Assembly: GCA_036496805.1 (NCBI GenBank)
Contig: DASXKN010000032.1
Span: forward strand, 27,333-91,332
DNA: 64,000 bases
Source: SZAS-103 sp036496805
GTDB lineage: Bacteria > Pseudomonadota > Gammaproteobacteria > Xanthomonadales > Xanthomonadaceae
Reading direction: 5' to 3'
The notes under the pieces: model-generated
What the model was told of the DNA's origin: nothing
What the model saw: the letters and a program-made list of their open reading frames with translations, nothing else
Database searches by the model: none
Made by a program: the position numbers and the translations under genes
Shown: positions 17,630 through 25,795 of the stretch, in pieces
How positions within the stretch are numbered: the stretch's first letter is position 1
Layout of the letters: every line of letters starts with the position of its first letter

Positions 17630-19540
17630 ATGATCGACGCCCAGCGCTATCCGCGGCTCGCCCGCATCGATGATCCGGCCGGCCTGCGGCAGTTCCCCGA
17701 AGGCGAGCTGCCGGCGATCGCCGCCGAGCTGCGCGCCTACCTGATCGAATCGGTCGCCGCCTCCGGCGGCCATTTCGGCGCGGGTCTGGGCGTGATCGAG
17801 CTGACCCTGGCCCTGCACTACCTCTACGACACGCCGACCGACCGCCTGGTCTGGGACGTCGGCCACCAGTGCTACCCGCACAAGATCCTCAGCGGCCGCC
17901 GCGACCGCATCGGCACGGTCAAGCAGAAGGACGGCCTGGCGCCGTTCCCGCGTCGCGACGAATCGGACTACGACACCTTCGGCGTCGGCCACTCCTCGAC
18001 CTCGATCTCGGCCGCGCTCGGCATGGCGATCGCGCTCGCACGCGCCGGCGATCCGCGCAAGGTCGTGGCGGTGATCGGCGACGGCGCCATGACCGCGGGC
18101 ATGGCCTACGAGGCGCTCAACCACGCCGGCGGCATGAGTCCCGAGCCGAACCTGCTGGTGATCCTCAACGACAACCGGATGTCGATCTCCGAGAACGTCG
18201 GGGGCCTGACCAAGATGCTCGGCCGGCTGATGAGCAGCCGCACGATGAACGCAGTACGCGAAGGCGGCAAGAAACTGCTCGGCGGCCGCAAGCGCCCGGC
18301 TGGCCGTTTCGTGCGGCGCTGGGAGGAACACTGGAAGGGCATGTTCGTGCCCTCGACCCTGTTCGAGGAGATGGGCTTCCATTATTCCGGCCCGATCGAC
18401 GGCCACGACATCCCTTCCCTGCTCGGTGCCCTGAAGACGCTCAAGACCCTCAAGGGTCCGCAGCTGCTCCACGTCATCACCACCAAGGGCAAGGGCTTCG
18501 AGCTCGCCGAGGGCGACCAGATCGGCTACCACGCGGTCGGACCCTTCGATCCGTCCAAGGGCATGGCGAACAAGTCCGGCCCGAAGAAACCCACTTACAC
18601 CGACATCTTCAGCGACTGGCTGTGCGACATGGCGGCCGCCGATCCGAAGCTGATGGGCATCACCCCGGCGATGCGCGAAGGCTCGGGCCTGGTGCGTTTC
18701 TCGAAGGAATATCCCGATCGCTACTTCGACGTCGCGATCGCCGAACAGCACGCGGTGACGCTGGCCGCAGGCATGGCCTGCGAGGGCGCCAAGCCCGTCG
18801 TCGCGATCTACTCGACCTTCCTGCAGCGCGCCTACGACCAGCTCATCCACGACGTCGCCCTGCAGAACCTCGACGTGCTGTTCGCGATCGATCGCGGCGG
18901 CGTGGTCGGCCCCGACGGCGCCACCCATTCGGGCAGCTTCGACCTCAGCTACCTGCGCTGCATTCCCGACATGGTGGTGATGGCGCCGGCCGACGAGAAC
19001 GAATGCCGGAAGATGCTGACCACCGGTTTCCAGTACGCCGGTCCCGCGGCGGTGCGCTATCCGCGCGGCACCGGTCCGGGCGTCGCGATCGAAGCCGGGT
19101 TCGACACGATCCCCATCGGCCAGGCGCTGGTGCGACGGCGCGGTACCCGCATCGCCCTGCTCGCTTTCGGCGCGATGCTGCCGGTGGCGGAGGAAATCGG
19201 CCGCGAGTTCGACCTCACCGTCGTCAACATGCGCTTCGTCAAGCCGCTCGACCGCGCCCTGCTGCTGGAACTGGCGCGCGCGCACGCCGGCTTCGTGACC
19301 CTGGAAGACAACGCCGCGATGGGTGGCGCCGGCAGCGCGGTCGCCGAACTGCTCGCCGCCGAAGGCATCAAGCAGCCGATCCAGCACCTGGGCCTGCCCG
19401 ATGCATGGCTGGAACACGCCAGTCGCGAACAGGTTTTGGCCGAAGCCGGTCTCGATGCCGCGTCGGTACGTACCGCGCTGGTCGGCCGCTGGCCCGTGCT
19501 GTCCGCACCGTCGGTCGGCCCGAAGATCGCGGCGGGCTGA
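17630..19540 (+). CDS. dxs: 1-deoxy-D-xylulose-5-phosphate synthase
   Basis: First enzyme of the methylerythritol phosphate isoprenoid pathway: condenses pyruvate and glyceraldehyde 3-phosphate with thiamine diphosphate. 636 aa, against about 620 in Escherichia coli. Visible blocks: DVGHQCYPHKIL, GVGHSSTSISAALG, the thiamine/Mg motif GDGAMTAGMAYEALNHAG near residue 149, and the C-terminal transketolase domain with DVAIAEQHAVTLAAGMA, including the catalytic Glu. The ATG at 17630 begins the conserved N-terminus; the nearest purine-rich site (ggaggcg) is rather far upstream. Probably monocistronic or followed by the small gene 55 nt downstream. Confidence 0.95.
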   Translation: MIDAQRYPRLARIDDPAGLRQFPEGELPAIAAELRAYLIESVAASGGHFGAGLGVIELTLALHYLYDTPTDRLVWDVGHQCYPHKILSGRRDRIGTVKQKDGLAPFPRRDESDYDTFGVGHSSTSISAALGMAIALARAGDPRKVVAVIGDGAMTAGMAYEALNHAGGMSPEPNLLVILNDNRMSISENVGGLTKMLGRLMSSRTMNAVREGGKKLLGGRKRPAGRFVRRWEEHWKGMFVPSTLFEEMGFHYSGPIDGHDIPSLLGALKTLKTLKGPQLLHVITTKGKGFELAEGDQIGYHAVGPFDPSKGMANKSGPKKPTYTDIFSDWLCDMAAADPKLMGITPAMREGSGLVRFSKEYPDRYFDVAIAEQHAVTLAAGMACEGAKPVVAIYSTFLQRAYDQLIHDVALQNLDVLFAIDRGGVVGPDGATHSGSFDLSYLRCIPDMVVMAPADENECRKMLTTGFQYAGPAAVRYPRGTGPGVAIEAGFDTIPIGQALVRRRGTRIALLAFGAMLPVAEEIGREFDLTVVNMRFVKPLDRALLLELARAHAGFVTLEDNAAMGGAGSAVAELLAAEGIKQPIQHLGLPDAWLEHASREQVLAEAGLDAASVRTALVGRWPVLSAPSVGPKIAAG

Positions 19541-19595
19541 ACTTCCCCCGCGATTGTGTGCAGAATCCCGGCAGGCCGCACTCACGGGACGCGCG

Positions 19596-19838
19596 ATGAT
19601 TGCCCTCTACGACAAGCAGACCGACCATCGCATCGGCGATATCTCCGAAGGCGAACTGCAGTTCCTGATCGACGAGCTGGAAGAAGAGAGCCGCCACGAC
19701 CAGGACTACTACGTCGACGCGGCGACCATCGATTTCTTCGTCAGCCGCAAGGCGACGCCGCACCTGGTCGGGTTGCTGCGCGATGCCCTCGGCACCCAGG
19801 ACGGCATCGACATCCGCTGGGACGACGATTCAGCGTGA
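19596..19838 (+). CDS. Small conserved-looking acidic protein
   Basis: 80 aa, starting MIALYDKQTDHRIGDIS with a very acidic second half (DELEEESRHDQDYY ... DIRWDDDSA). Its internal block ELQFLIDELEEES and the terminal LVGLLRDALG suggest a compact alpha/beta fold. There is no signal peptide or metal motif. I do not recognise a family. It follows dxs closely and overlaps the 3' end of prmC by 9 bp in convergent orientation. Confidence 0.75.
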   Translation: MIALYDKQTDHRIGDISEGELQFLIDELEEESRHDQDYYVDAATIDFFVSRKATPHLVGLLRDALGTQDGIDIRWDDDSA

Positions 19839-20702
19839 CGAAGCGCCCGTCGCGGGCCAGCGACCGCAGGTGACGCGATCCCTTTGTTCGAGATCGCGAT
19901 GCGTCGTGATCGCGTCGAACCGGGCCTGAGCAAGCAAGTCGCGAACCGCGGCGCCCTGGTCCCATCCGTGTTCCAGCAGCAGCCATCCGCCCGCGTGCAG
20001 ATGCGCCGGTGCGGCGCGCGCGATCGCGCGGATCGCATCGAGGCCATCGCGGCCCGAGGCCAGGGCGATGACCGGTTCGAAACGCAGGTCGCCCTCGCGC
20101 AGGTGCGGATCGCCCTCGGCGATGTAAGGCGGGTTGCTGACGATCGCGTCGAAGCGCTGCCCCTCCTGCAAGGGAGCCAGCCAGTCGCCCTGCACGCAGT
20201 GCACGCGCGACGACAGGCCGAGCGCCTGCGCATTCGCGCGCGCGACCTGGAGCGCGGACGCGCTGCGATCCACCGCGACGACGTCGGCCAGCGGCCGCTC
20301 CTTCGCGATCGCCAGCGCGATCGCGCCGCTGCCGGTGCCGAGGTCGGCCACGCGCACGTGCCTGTCCGCAGGCAACGTCGCGAGCGCGAGCTCGACCAGC
20401 AGCTCGGTCTCGGGCCGGGGGATCAGGACGTCGGACGTCACCCGCAGGTCGAGCGACCAGAAGCCGCGACGGCCGACGATCTGCGCAACCGGTTCGCCGC
20501 GTTCGCGCCGCGTCAACAGCTCAGTGAAGGACGAGGCCGCAGCCGCATCGACCGCATCATCCGCGTGCGCGATAAGCCATGCACGCGAACGCCCGAGCGC
20601 GTGGCACAGCAGCAGTTCGGCCTCGCCGCGCGCGTCGCTCCCAAGCCGCGAAGTCGCGTCCGCGAGCAAGGCTGCTGCCGTTTCCGTCATCCCTTCGCGC
20701 AT
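19830..20702 (-). CDS. prmC: Peptide chain release factor N5-glutamine methyltransferase PrmC
   Basis: Methylates the Gln of the GGQ loop in RF1 and RF2 using S-adenosylmethionine. 290 aa. The N-terminal helical domain contains GEPVAQIVGRRGFWSLDL; IPRPETELLVELAL precedes motif I (VADLGTGSGAIALAIA), and the catalytic NPPY box reads SNPPYIAEGD. ggag lies 6 nt before the ATG at 20702; an internal ATG 12 nt later is an alternative. prfA is not adjacent, unlike in many bacteria. Divergent from the esterase gene. Confidence 0.93.
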   Translation of the reverse strand: MREGMTETAAALLADATSRLGSDARGEAELLLCHALGRSRAWLIAHADDAVDAAAASSFTELLTRRERGEPVAQIVGRRGFWSLDLRVTSDVLIPRPETELLVELALATLPADRHVRVADLGTGSGAIALAIAKERPLADVVAVDRSASALQVARANAQALGLSSRVHCVQGDWLAPLQEGQRFDAIVSNPPYIAEGDPHLREGDLRFEPVIALASGRDGLDAIRAIARAAPAHLHAGGWLLLEHGWDQGAAVRDLLAQARFDAITTHRDLEQRDRVTCGRWPATGASSR

Positions 20703-20765
20703 GCACCGCTCCGTGCCGTTCGCCCGTGACGCCGCGATCACACGGCGCCGCCGATCATAGCCCGC

Positions 20766-21659
20766 ATGCGCCATCCTTCCCTGTTCAAACCCGTGCGCCG
20801 GGCCGTCTTCGTTCCTGCGATTCTGGCTTCGCTGCTGGCGACGGGCTGTGCGCGGATCGGGTTCGCGATTGCCAATACGGGGGTCGATGCGAGCGCGATC
20901 AGCAGCGTTCCGTTCGATCCCGTGCACGGCCTGTCGCTGGACGTGCACCGTCCCGTGGGTGGCGTCGGCAAGGCGCCGGTCGTGGTGTTCTTCCATGGCG
21001 GCAGCTGGCGTAACGGCACGCGCCAGGACTATCGCTTCGCAGGCCGCTCGCTGGCGAGCGCCGGCATCCTCGCGATTGTCCCGGATTACCGCAAGGCGCC
21101 CCACGTCGTGTTCCCGGCCTTCGTCGAGGACGGCGCGCGGGCGGTGGCATGGGCACGAGCGCATGCGGCGGAATACGGCGGAGACCCATCGCGGATCTAC
21201 CTGATGGGGCATTCCTCGGGCGCGCACATCGCGGCGATGCTGGGTGCCGACGCGCGCTACCTGGATACGGTCGGCGTGCGTCCGCGCGAACTCGCGGGCG
21301 TGATCGGCCTGTCCGGGCCCTACGATTTCCTGCCGATCGTCGACCCCGACGTCGCGCAAGCCCTCGGCCCCGAGTCCGCGTGGCCGGCCTCGCAGCCGGT
21401 GAACTTCGTGGACGGCGACGAGCCACGCTTCCTGTTGCTGCAAGGCACCGCGGACGACCTGGTGCGGCCGCGCAACGCGCCGAGCCTGGCGCGGAAATTG
21501 CGCGACAAGGGCGAACCCGTCGAACTGCACATGCTCGACGGCATGGGTCACGCCGGCACCCTGGTCGGCCTGGTGCGCGATCGCTCGCCGGTGCGGCGCG
21601 CGGTGCTCGGCTACATCACCGCGCCGCCGGTCATCGCAGCATCTGCACCGCTTCGATGA
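20766..21659 (+). CDS. Alpha/beta-hydrolase lipoprotein (carboxylesterase-like)
   Basis: 297 aa. A lipoprotein leader with lipobox LLATGC (Cys near residue 28) anchors it in the envelope. The hydrolase fold shows the oxyanion HGGSW motif near 78, the nucleophile elbow GHSSGAH near 150 (Ser), an Asp in QGTADDLV, and His in GMGHAG. This matches BD-FAE/kynurenine formamidase-like esterases. The substrate cannot be read from sequence. Its 3' end overlaps the convergent Pycsar-TM-like gene by 29 bp. Confidence 0.85.
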   Translation: MRHPSLFKPVRRAVFVPAILASLLATGCARIGFAIANTGVDASAISSVPFDPVHGLSLDVHRPVGGVGKAPVVVFFHGGSWRNGTRQDYRFAGRSLASAGILAIVPDYRKAPHVVFPAFVEDGARAVAWARAHAAEYGGDPSRIYLMGHSSGAHIAAMLGADARYLDTVGVRPRELAGVIGLSGPYDFLPIVDPDVAQALGPESAWPASQPVNFVDGDEPRFLLLQGTADDLVRPRNAPSLARKLRDKGEPVELHMLDGMGHAGTLVGLVRDRSPVRRAVLGYITAPPVIAASAPLR

Positions 21660-22254
21660 CCACCGAGGAGACGAAGCCGGCGAGGAAGCAGATGTAGCTC
21701 AGCCTCAGGTAGCGGTACTTGTGATTCGCGAGGTAGCTGCCGAGCGAATAGATGTCGGCCGCCATCGTGCGGTACACCGAGCCGACCCGCATCCGATCGG
21801 CAACCTCGCGCAGGAAACGTTGCTGGTCCAGTTCGGCGAAGTGGCCGAAGAACAGCAAGTTGAACTGCGGCGGCAGCGGATCGCCGGGCCGCAGGCGCAG
21901 CGGGCGGTACTTAGGCAGCACTGCAAGGATCGCCAACAACAAGGCTGCGAGGGTGAAGCCGACGAGCGTCAGAACACTCGCACGAAGGGCTGGATCGCCC
22001 ATCCGTCCAAGACTGATGGTCAGCACGATCGACGAGACGGTGATGATGATGCTGGCCTTGGTGTCGGCCATCGAAGACAGCACGACGTGATGCTGCTGGG
22101 TCGTGCGCAGGATCTGGTCGCCGGTGTTGCGCTCGGGCACCGCGTCGAACAGTGCGCGTATCTCGACAGTATCGGCCGGAGTGAAGCGCGCGGGCGAATC
22201 GAGGCTCTCGTCGCCGACGCTGGGGGCTTCGTGCTGGCTGTCCGGTCCGGCCAT
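21631..22254 (-). CDS. Membrane protein with Pycsar-effector-like (DUF5706) domain
   Basis: 207 aa. A polar N-terminus (1-50) is followed by HHVVLSSMADTKAS at about 55-68, leading into a membrane helix; further hydrophobic segments lie at about 93-113 and 184-205. The ADTKAS signature before the first helix and the overall layout match my knowledge of the DUF5706/PycTM family, membrane effectors of Pycsar antiphage systems that respond to cyclic pyrimidine nucleotides. No cyclase gene is adjacent; the flanks are an esterase and an AhpD-like gene. It may be a stand-alone homologue with a housekeeping or signalling role. Family assignment is from recall, not a search. Confidence 0.72.
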   Translation of the reverse strand: MAGPDSQHEAPSVGDESLDSPARFTPADTVEIRALFDAVPERNTGDQILRTTQQHHVVLSSMADTKASIIITVSSIVLTISLGRMGDPALRASVLTLVGFTLAALLLAILAVLPKYRPLRLRPGDPLPPQFNLLFFGHFAELDQQRFLREVADRMRVGSVYRTMAADIYSLGSYLANHKYRYLRLSYICFLAGFVSSVVIEAVQMLR

Positions 22255-22326
22255 CGCATTCCTCGTGCGACCGACACCTTAGCGCAAACCCGCGTCGGTG
22301 TGCGATTCCGGCGTGTCGCGACGGGA

Positions 22327-22866
22327 TCAGGGCGAAGCCGCGGCCTGCTCCAGGGTCACCGCCACCGCGTGGATCACCGCCGCGATGCGCGCGACGCTCT
22401 GCACGCCCTGCGCGCTGACGCCATGCTGGCACAGGGTCTTCTCGTGCGCGTCGAGGCAGGCGCCGCAGCCGTTGACCGCGGACACCGCGAGCGAGGCCGC
22501 CTCGAAGGCGACCTTCTCGATGCCGGGGTTGGCCATCACGTTCATGCGCAGGCTGGCGCGCAGGGTCTCGTATTCCTTGTTGGCGACCAGATGGGTGAAG
22601 CGGTAGTAGACGTTGGTCATGCCCATCATGGCGGCGGCGGCGCGCACGCCGTCGCGTTCGGTCGCGTCGAGCTGGTCGCCCGCGAACGTCTCGATCGCGC
22701 CGGTGAGCGGCGCATGCCGCGCGGCGATTGCCGAAGCCAGGGCGACGGCGCGGATCTGCTTCGCATTGAGTCCGGGCGCCCCGCCTTCGCTGAGCACCGA
22801 GTCGAGGTTCAGGCGCAGGTCCTTGGCATACGGCGGCAAGGCGGATTTGATGTCGTCGAGGGTCAT
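22327..22866 (-). CDS. ahpD: AhpD-like alkylhydroperoxidase
   Basis: 179 aa, all-helical carboxymuconolactone-decarboxylase-like fold. The redox CxxC is Cys134-Gly-Ala-Cys137 in NGCGACLDAHE, with His141 in the proton-relay position known from mycobacterial AhpD. It is likely to reduce the peroxiredoxin encoded two genes upstream (23388-23927), in place of an AhpF flavoprotein, which is absent here. It lies 57 nt downstream of the VOC gene on the same strand and is probably in the OxyR-controlled unit. Confidence 0.88.
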   Translation of the reverse strand: MTLDDIKSALPPYAKDLRLNLDSVLSEGGAPGLNAKQIRAVALASAIAARHAPLTGAIETFAGDQLDATERDGVRAAAAMMGMTNVYYRFTHLVANKEYETLRASLRMNVMANPGIEKVAFEAASLAVSAVNGCGACLDAHEKTLCQHGVSAQGVQSVARIAAVIHAVAVTLEQAAASP

Positions 22867-22923
22867 GCGAATGCTCTTGAGGAAAGGATGCCCGCCCGAT
22901 GCGGGCGGATGTGGAGTCCGACT

Positions 22924-23334
22924 TCAGCGCGCTCGCGCCGGCCCCTTGAGTTCGATCGTATTGCCTTCCGGATCGTCGAGATAGAACGAGAGGCCGTCGC
23001 CCTCGGCGCCGTAGTTGTCGTGCGGTCCATCGAGCGCGACGCCGTGGAGGTGGAAATGCGCGCGCAAGGCTGCCTCGTCGAAACCGTCGATGCGCAGGCA
23101 CAGATGGTCCACGTTGCGGCGATCCGGCCCGGGCGCTCCACCGCCGCGCCGGCCGAGCTCGCCGTGGACGTCGATCAGGTCGATCAACGCGGCGCCCGCG
23201 CGCAGGTGCACGAGCCCCAGCCGGTCGACGCGCTTGTCGACGCTGCAGCCCAGCACGTCGCGGTAGAAACCGACCATCGCTTCGAGGTCGCGCGCGCGGA
23301 TGACGACGTGATCGATGCCGAGCAGGGTGAACAT
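22924..23334 (-). CDS. VOC (glyoxalase/bleomycin resistance) family protein
   Basis: 136 aa, a single vicinal-oxygen-chelate domain with two beta-alpha-beta-beta-beta modules. The metal-ligand pattern is GIDHVVIRARD (His), then VDHLCLRID (His), and DPEGNTIELKG (Glu). ggag is 7-8 nt before the ATG. It is sandwiched between ahpC and ahpD, 53 nt after the former, so co-regulation with peroxide defence is expected, but the reaction is unknown. Lactoylglutathione lyase is less likely because of its small size and context. Confidence 0.85.
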   Translation of the reverse strand: MFTLLGIDHVVIRARDLEAMVGFYRDVLGCSVDKRVDRLGLVHLRAGAALIDLIDVHGELGRRGGGAPGPDRRNVDHLCLRIDGFDEAALRAHFHLHGVALDGPHDNYGAEGDGLSFYLDDPEGNTIELKGPARAR

Positions 23335-23387
23335 GGCGCGCTCCCGGAAGTCGCCGCCCGCGCGCGAACGCGGGCGGCAGCGATGCC

Positions 23388-23927
23388 TCAGGCGGCCTTG
23401 AGGGTTTCCTCGCCCTGCTTCCAGTTGCACGGGCAGAGCTCGTCGGTCTGGAGCGCGTCGAGCACGCGCAACACTTCCTCGGGGCTGCGTCCGACCGACA
23501 GGTCGGTCACGTAGACGAAGCGGATGATGCCGTCCGGATCGACGATGAAGGTGGCGCGCTGGGCCACGCCTTCGTCCTTGTCGAGGATGCCGAGCGCGCC
23601 GCAGAACTCGCGCTTGATGTCGGCCAGCATCGGGAACGGCAGGTCCTTGAGGTCGTTGTGGTGGGTGCGCCAGGCGTGGTGCACGAACTCGCTGTCGGTG
23701 CTGCCGGTGAGCAGTTGCGCATCGCGGTCGAGGAAGGCCTGGTTCTTCGCGGCGAAACCGGCGATTTCGGTCGGGCAGACGAAGGTGAAATCCTTCGGGT
23801 AGAAGAACAGCACCAGCCACTTGCCCTTGTAGGTGTCGTTGTCGATCTCGGCGAAGGCCTTGTTGAGGTTGGTCGAGACGGTCGCCTTGAGCTTGAAGCC
23901 GGGAAGTTTGTCGCCGATGGTCAGCAT
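23388..23927 (-). CDS. ahpC: Alkyl hydroperoxide reductase subunit C (2-Cys peroxiredoxin)
   Basis: Reduces hydrogen peroxide and organic peroxides. 179 aa with peroxidatic Cys51 in FTFVCPTE and C-terminal cysteines Cys165 and Cys167 (LCPCNW). This ending is like the AhpC type that pairs with AhpD. The gene is read divergently from oxyR across 218 nt that hold an AT-rich palindrome at 24066-24085. Next on the strand come the VOC gene and the AhpD-like gene. Confidence 0.95.
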   Translation of the reverse strand: MLTIGDKLPGFKLKATVSTNLNKAFAEIDNDTYKGKWLVLFFYPKDFTFVCPTEIAGFAAKNQAFLDRDAQLLTGSTDSEFVHHAWRTHHNDLKDLPFPMLADIKREFCGALGILDKDEGVAQRATFIVDPDGIIRFVYVTDLSVGRSPEEVLRVLDALQTDELCPCNWKQGEETLKAA

Positions 23928-24145
23928 GACGTGTTGCTCCTTCAGTGATGGGGAATGGACTGGTAACGCAGGTCGGGCCGGGAATCGCGACGTACGTGCA
24001 AGACAACAAGTGCGTAGCGGATCCGCCAGTTCGACGCCGTACCAGCATTCTGGGAGCGCACCATTGATAATTCCAATGAATTATCCATATCCTTCCAATA
24101 GAAAGGATCAATGACGAGTCCGCCACCACGACCCGGAGCGGGAAC
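23928..24145. promoter_or_regulatory. oxyR-ahpC divergent control region
   Basis: The spacer between ahpC and oxyR is markedly A/T-rich from about 24060 to 24110. It contains the perfect inverted repeat GATAATT (24066-24072) and AATTATC (24079-24085) with a 6-nt gap, and a second one, ATCCTT (24089-24094) and AAGGAT (24103-24108). Adjacent dyads in front of a LysR-type gene fit an OxyR tetramer site, but the spacing does not match the Escherichia coli four-ATAG consensus exactly. Confidence 0.6.
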
Positions 24146-25114
24146 ATGAACCTGCGCGACCTGCATTACCTCGTCGCCCTCGCCGACCACCGCCACTTCG
24201 GCCGCGCCGCGGCGGCGAGCTTCGTCAGCCAGCCCACCCTCTCCACCCAGATCAGGAAGCTCGAGGACGAGCTGGGCGTGGCCCTGGTGGAACGCGCGCC
24301 GCGCAAGGTGATGCTCACGCCGATCGGCCGCGACATCGCCGAACGCGCGCGCCGCGTGCTCGCCGAGGTCGATCAGCTCAAGGAATCGGCGCGCCGCACC
24401 CGCGACCCGGAAGCCGGCAGCGTGCGCCTGGGCATCTTCCCGACCCTGGCGCCGTATCTGCTGCCGCACGTCGTTCCGCGCGTGCGTGCGCGCTTTCCGC
24501 GACTGGAGCTGCTGCTGGTCGAGGAGAAGACCGAGGTCATCCTCCGCCTGCTGCGCGAAGGCCGGCTCGACGCCGGCGTGCTGGCGCTGCCGCTGCACGA
24601 CGACGCCCTGCATGTCGAGTTCCTCTTCGAGGAGCCCTTCGTGCTGGCCACGCCGAAATCCCACCCGCTTGCGCGCCAAGCCGACCTGCGCCTGCGCGAC
24701 CTCGCCGACGAGCACCTGCTGCTGCTCGAGGATGGCCACTGCCTGCGCGACCAGGCGCTGGACGTGTGCACCCGTGCCGGCGCCGGCGAGCACGACGGCT
24801 TCCGCGCGACCAGCCTGGAGACGCTGCGCCAGATGGTGGCGGCGAATGTCGGCATTACCCTGCTGCCGACGCTGGCGATAAAGCCGCCGGTCGCCCGCTC
24901 CGACGACATCCGCCTGTTGCGATTCCGCGATCCCGGCCCGAGCCGGCGGATCGGCATGGCCTGGCGCAAGAGCACGGCGATGGGCGGATTCCTGCACAAG
25001 CTGGCGCAGGAACTGCGCGCGCTGCCGAAAGGCCTGCTCGATCCCGACGCCGGCGTCGAAGCTGCGCACGCCGCGTCGCGGAACACCGCGCGTCGCCCGC
25101 GGAGCAGGCGCTGA
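24146..25114 (+). CDS. oxyR: Peroxide-sensing LysR-family regulator OxyR
   Basis: 322 aa. An N-terminal winged helix-turn-helix (FGRAAAASFVSQPTLSTQI) is followed by a LysR substrate-like domain. The sensor cysteines fall at Cys199 and Cys208 in GHCLRDQALDVC, the same numbering as in Escherichia coli OxyR, where they form the activating disulfide. Transcribed away from ahpC, its likely target. The C-terminal tail is Ala/Arg-rich and longer than usual. An AT-rich dyad upstream may be its operator. Confidence 0.96.
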   Translation: MNLRDLHYLVALADHRHFGRAAAASFVSQPTLSTQIRKLEDELGVALVERAPRKVMLTPIGRDIAERARRVLAEVDQLKESARRTRDPEAGSVRLGIFPTLAPYLLPHVVPRVRARFPRLELLLVEEKTEVILRLLREGRLDAGVLALPLHDDALHVEFLFEEPFVLATPKSHPLARQADLRLRDLADEHLLLLEDGHCLRDQALDVCTRAGAGEHDGFRATSLETLRQMVAANVGITLLPTLAIKPPVARSDDIRLLRFRDPGPSRRIGMAWRKSTAMGGFLHKLAQELRALPKGLLDPDAGVEAAHAASRNTARRPRSRR

Positions 25115-25251
25115 CTTCGCCGCGTCGCAGCATTGAATGTGCCTATCGCAGGCATCGCAACAATCAATTTCACGAAACCGCGCGCGCGGGTTACTCTCGA
25201 GCCGATGATGCGCAAGACCTACCTGTCGCCCACCCACCGCGAGGTGCCACC

Positions 25252-25668
25252 ATGAGTCTGAAAGGCAGCAAGACCGAGAACAACCTGAAGGCCGCGTTCG
25301 CCGGCGAATCGCAGGCCAACCGCCGCTACCTGTACTTCGCGCAGAAGGCCGACGTCGAGGGCTACAACGACGTCGCCGCGGTGTTCCGCTCGACCGCCGA
25401 AGGCGAGACCGGCCACGCGCACGGCCACCTCGAATACCTCGAGGAATCCGGCGATCCCGCGACCGGACTGCCGATCGGCAGCACTTCGAACAATCTCAAG
25501 GCCGCGATCCACGGCGAAACCCACGAATACACCGACATGTATCCGGGCATGGCGAAAACCGCGCGCGACGAAGGCTTCGATGAAGTCGCCGACTGGTTCG
25601 AGACGCTAGCCAAGGCCGAGCGCTCGCACGCCAACCGCTTCACCAAGGCGCTGAGTGAACTGACTTGA
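25252..25668 (+). CDS. Rubrerythrin-like ferritin-family protein
   Basis: 138 aa. A four-helix ferritin-like di-iron domain with ligands in NLKAAFAGESQANRRYL (Glu), AEGETGHAHGH (Glu and His), GETHEY and KAERSHANRF (Glu and His). There is no C-terminal rubredoxin Cys4 domain, so it is a short rubrerythrin that may receive electrons from another protein. gaggtg lies just upstream of the ATG. The following genes encode an Fe-S protein and DUF3501; this trio recurs together in many proteobacteria. Probably peroxide reductase or iron handling. Confidence 0.92.
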   Translation: MSLKGSKTENNLKAAFAGESQANRRYLYFAQKADVEGYNDVAAVFRSTAEGETGHAHGHLEYLEESGDPATGLPIGSTSNNLKAAIHGETHEYTDMYPGMAKTARDEGFDEVADWFETLAKAERSHANRFTKALSELT

Positions 25669-25677
25669 GGCTCGCCC

Positions 25678-25694
25678 TTCTCCCTCCGGGAGAA
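25678..25694. repeat. TTCTCCC/GGGAGAA hairpin
   Basis: Inverted repeat TTCTCCC, loop tcc, GGGAGAA, 9 nt after the rubrerythrin stop. A longer version stands at 36720-36740 after glnS. The motif is common in intergenic DNA of this bacterial group; it may slow transcription or stabilise mRNA ends. Confidence 0.6.
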
Positions 25695-25795
25695 CACGGC
25701 GTGGAGCGCCGGACGGAAGTTCGGTGCACTCGCGAAGCCATGCATGCGCGAAGCCTCACCGCTGCCCTTCCGGGCCATCGGCCGGGAATGCGCTG

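Noticed and set aside
24066..24108. Exact Escherichia coli-type OxyR site
   Set aside because: The half-site spacing differs from the four-ATAG arrangement, so I report only candidate dyads.
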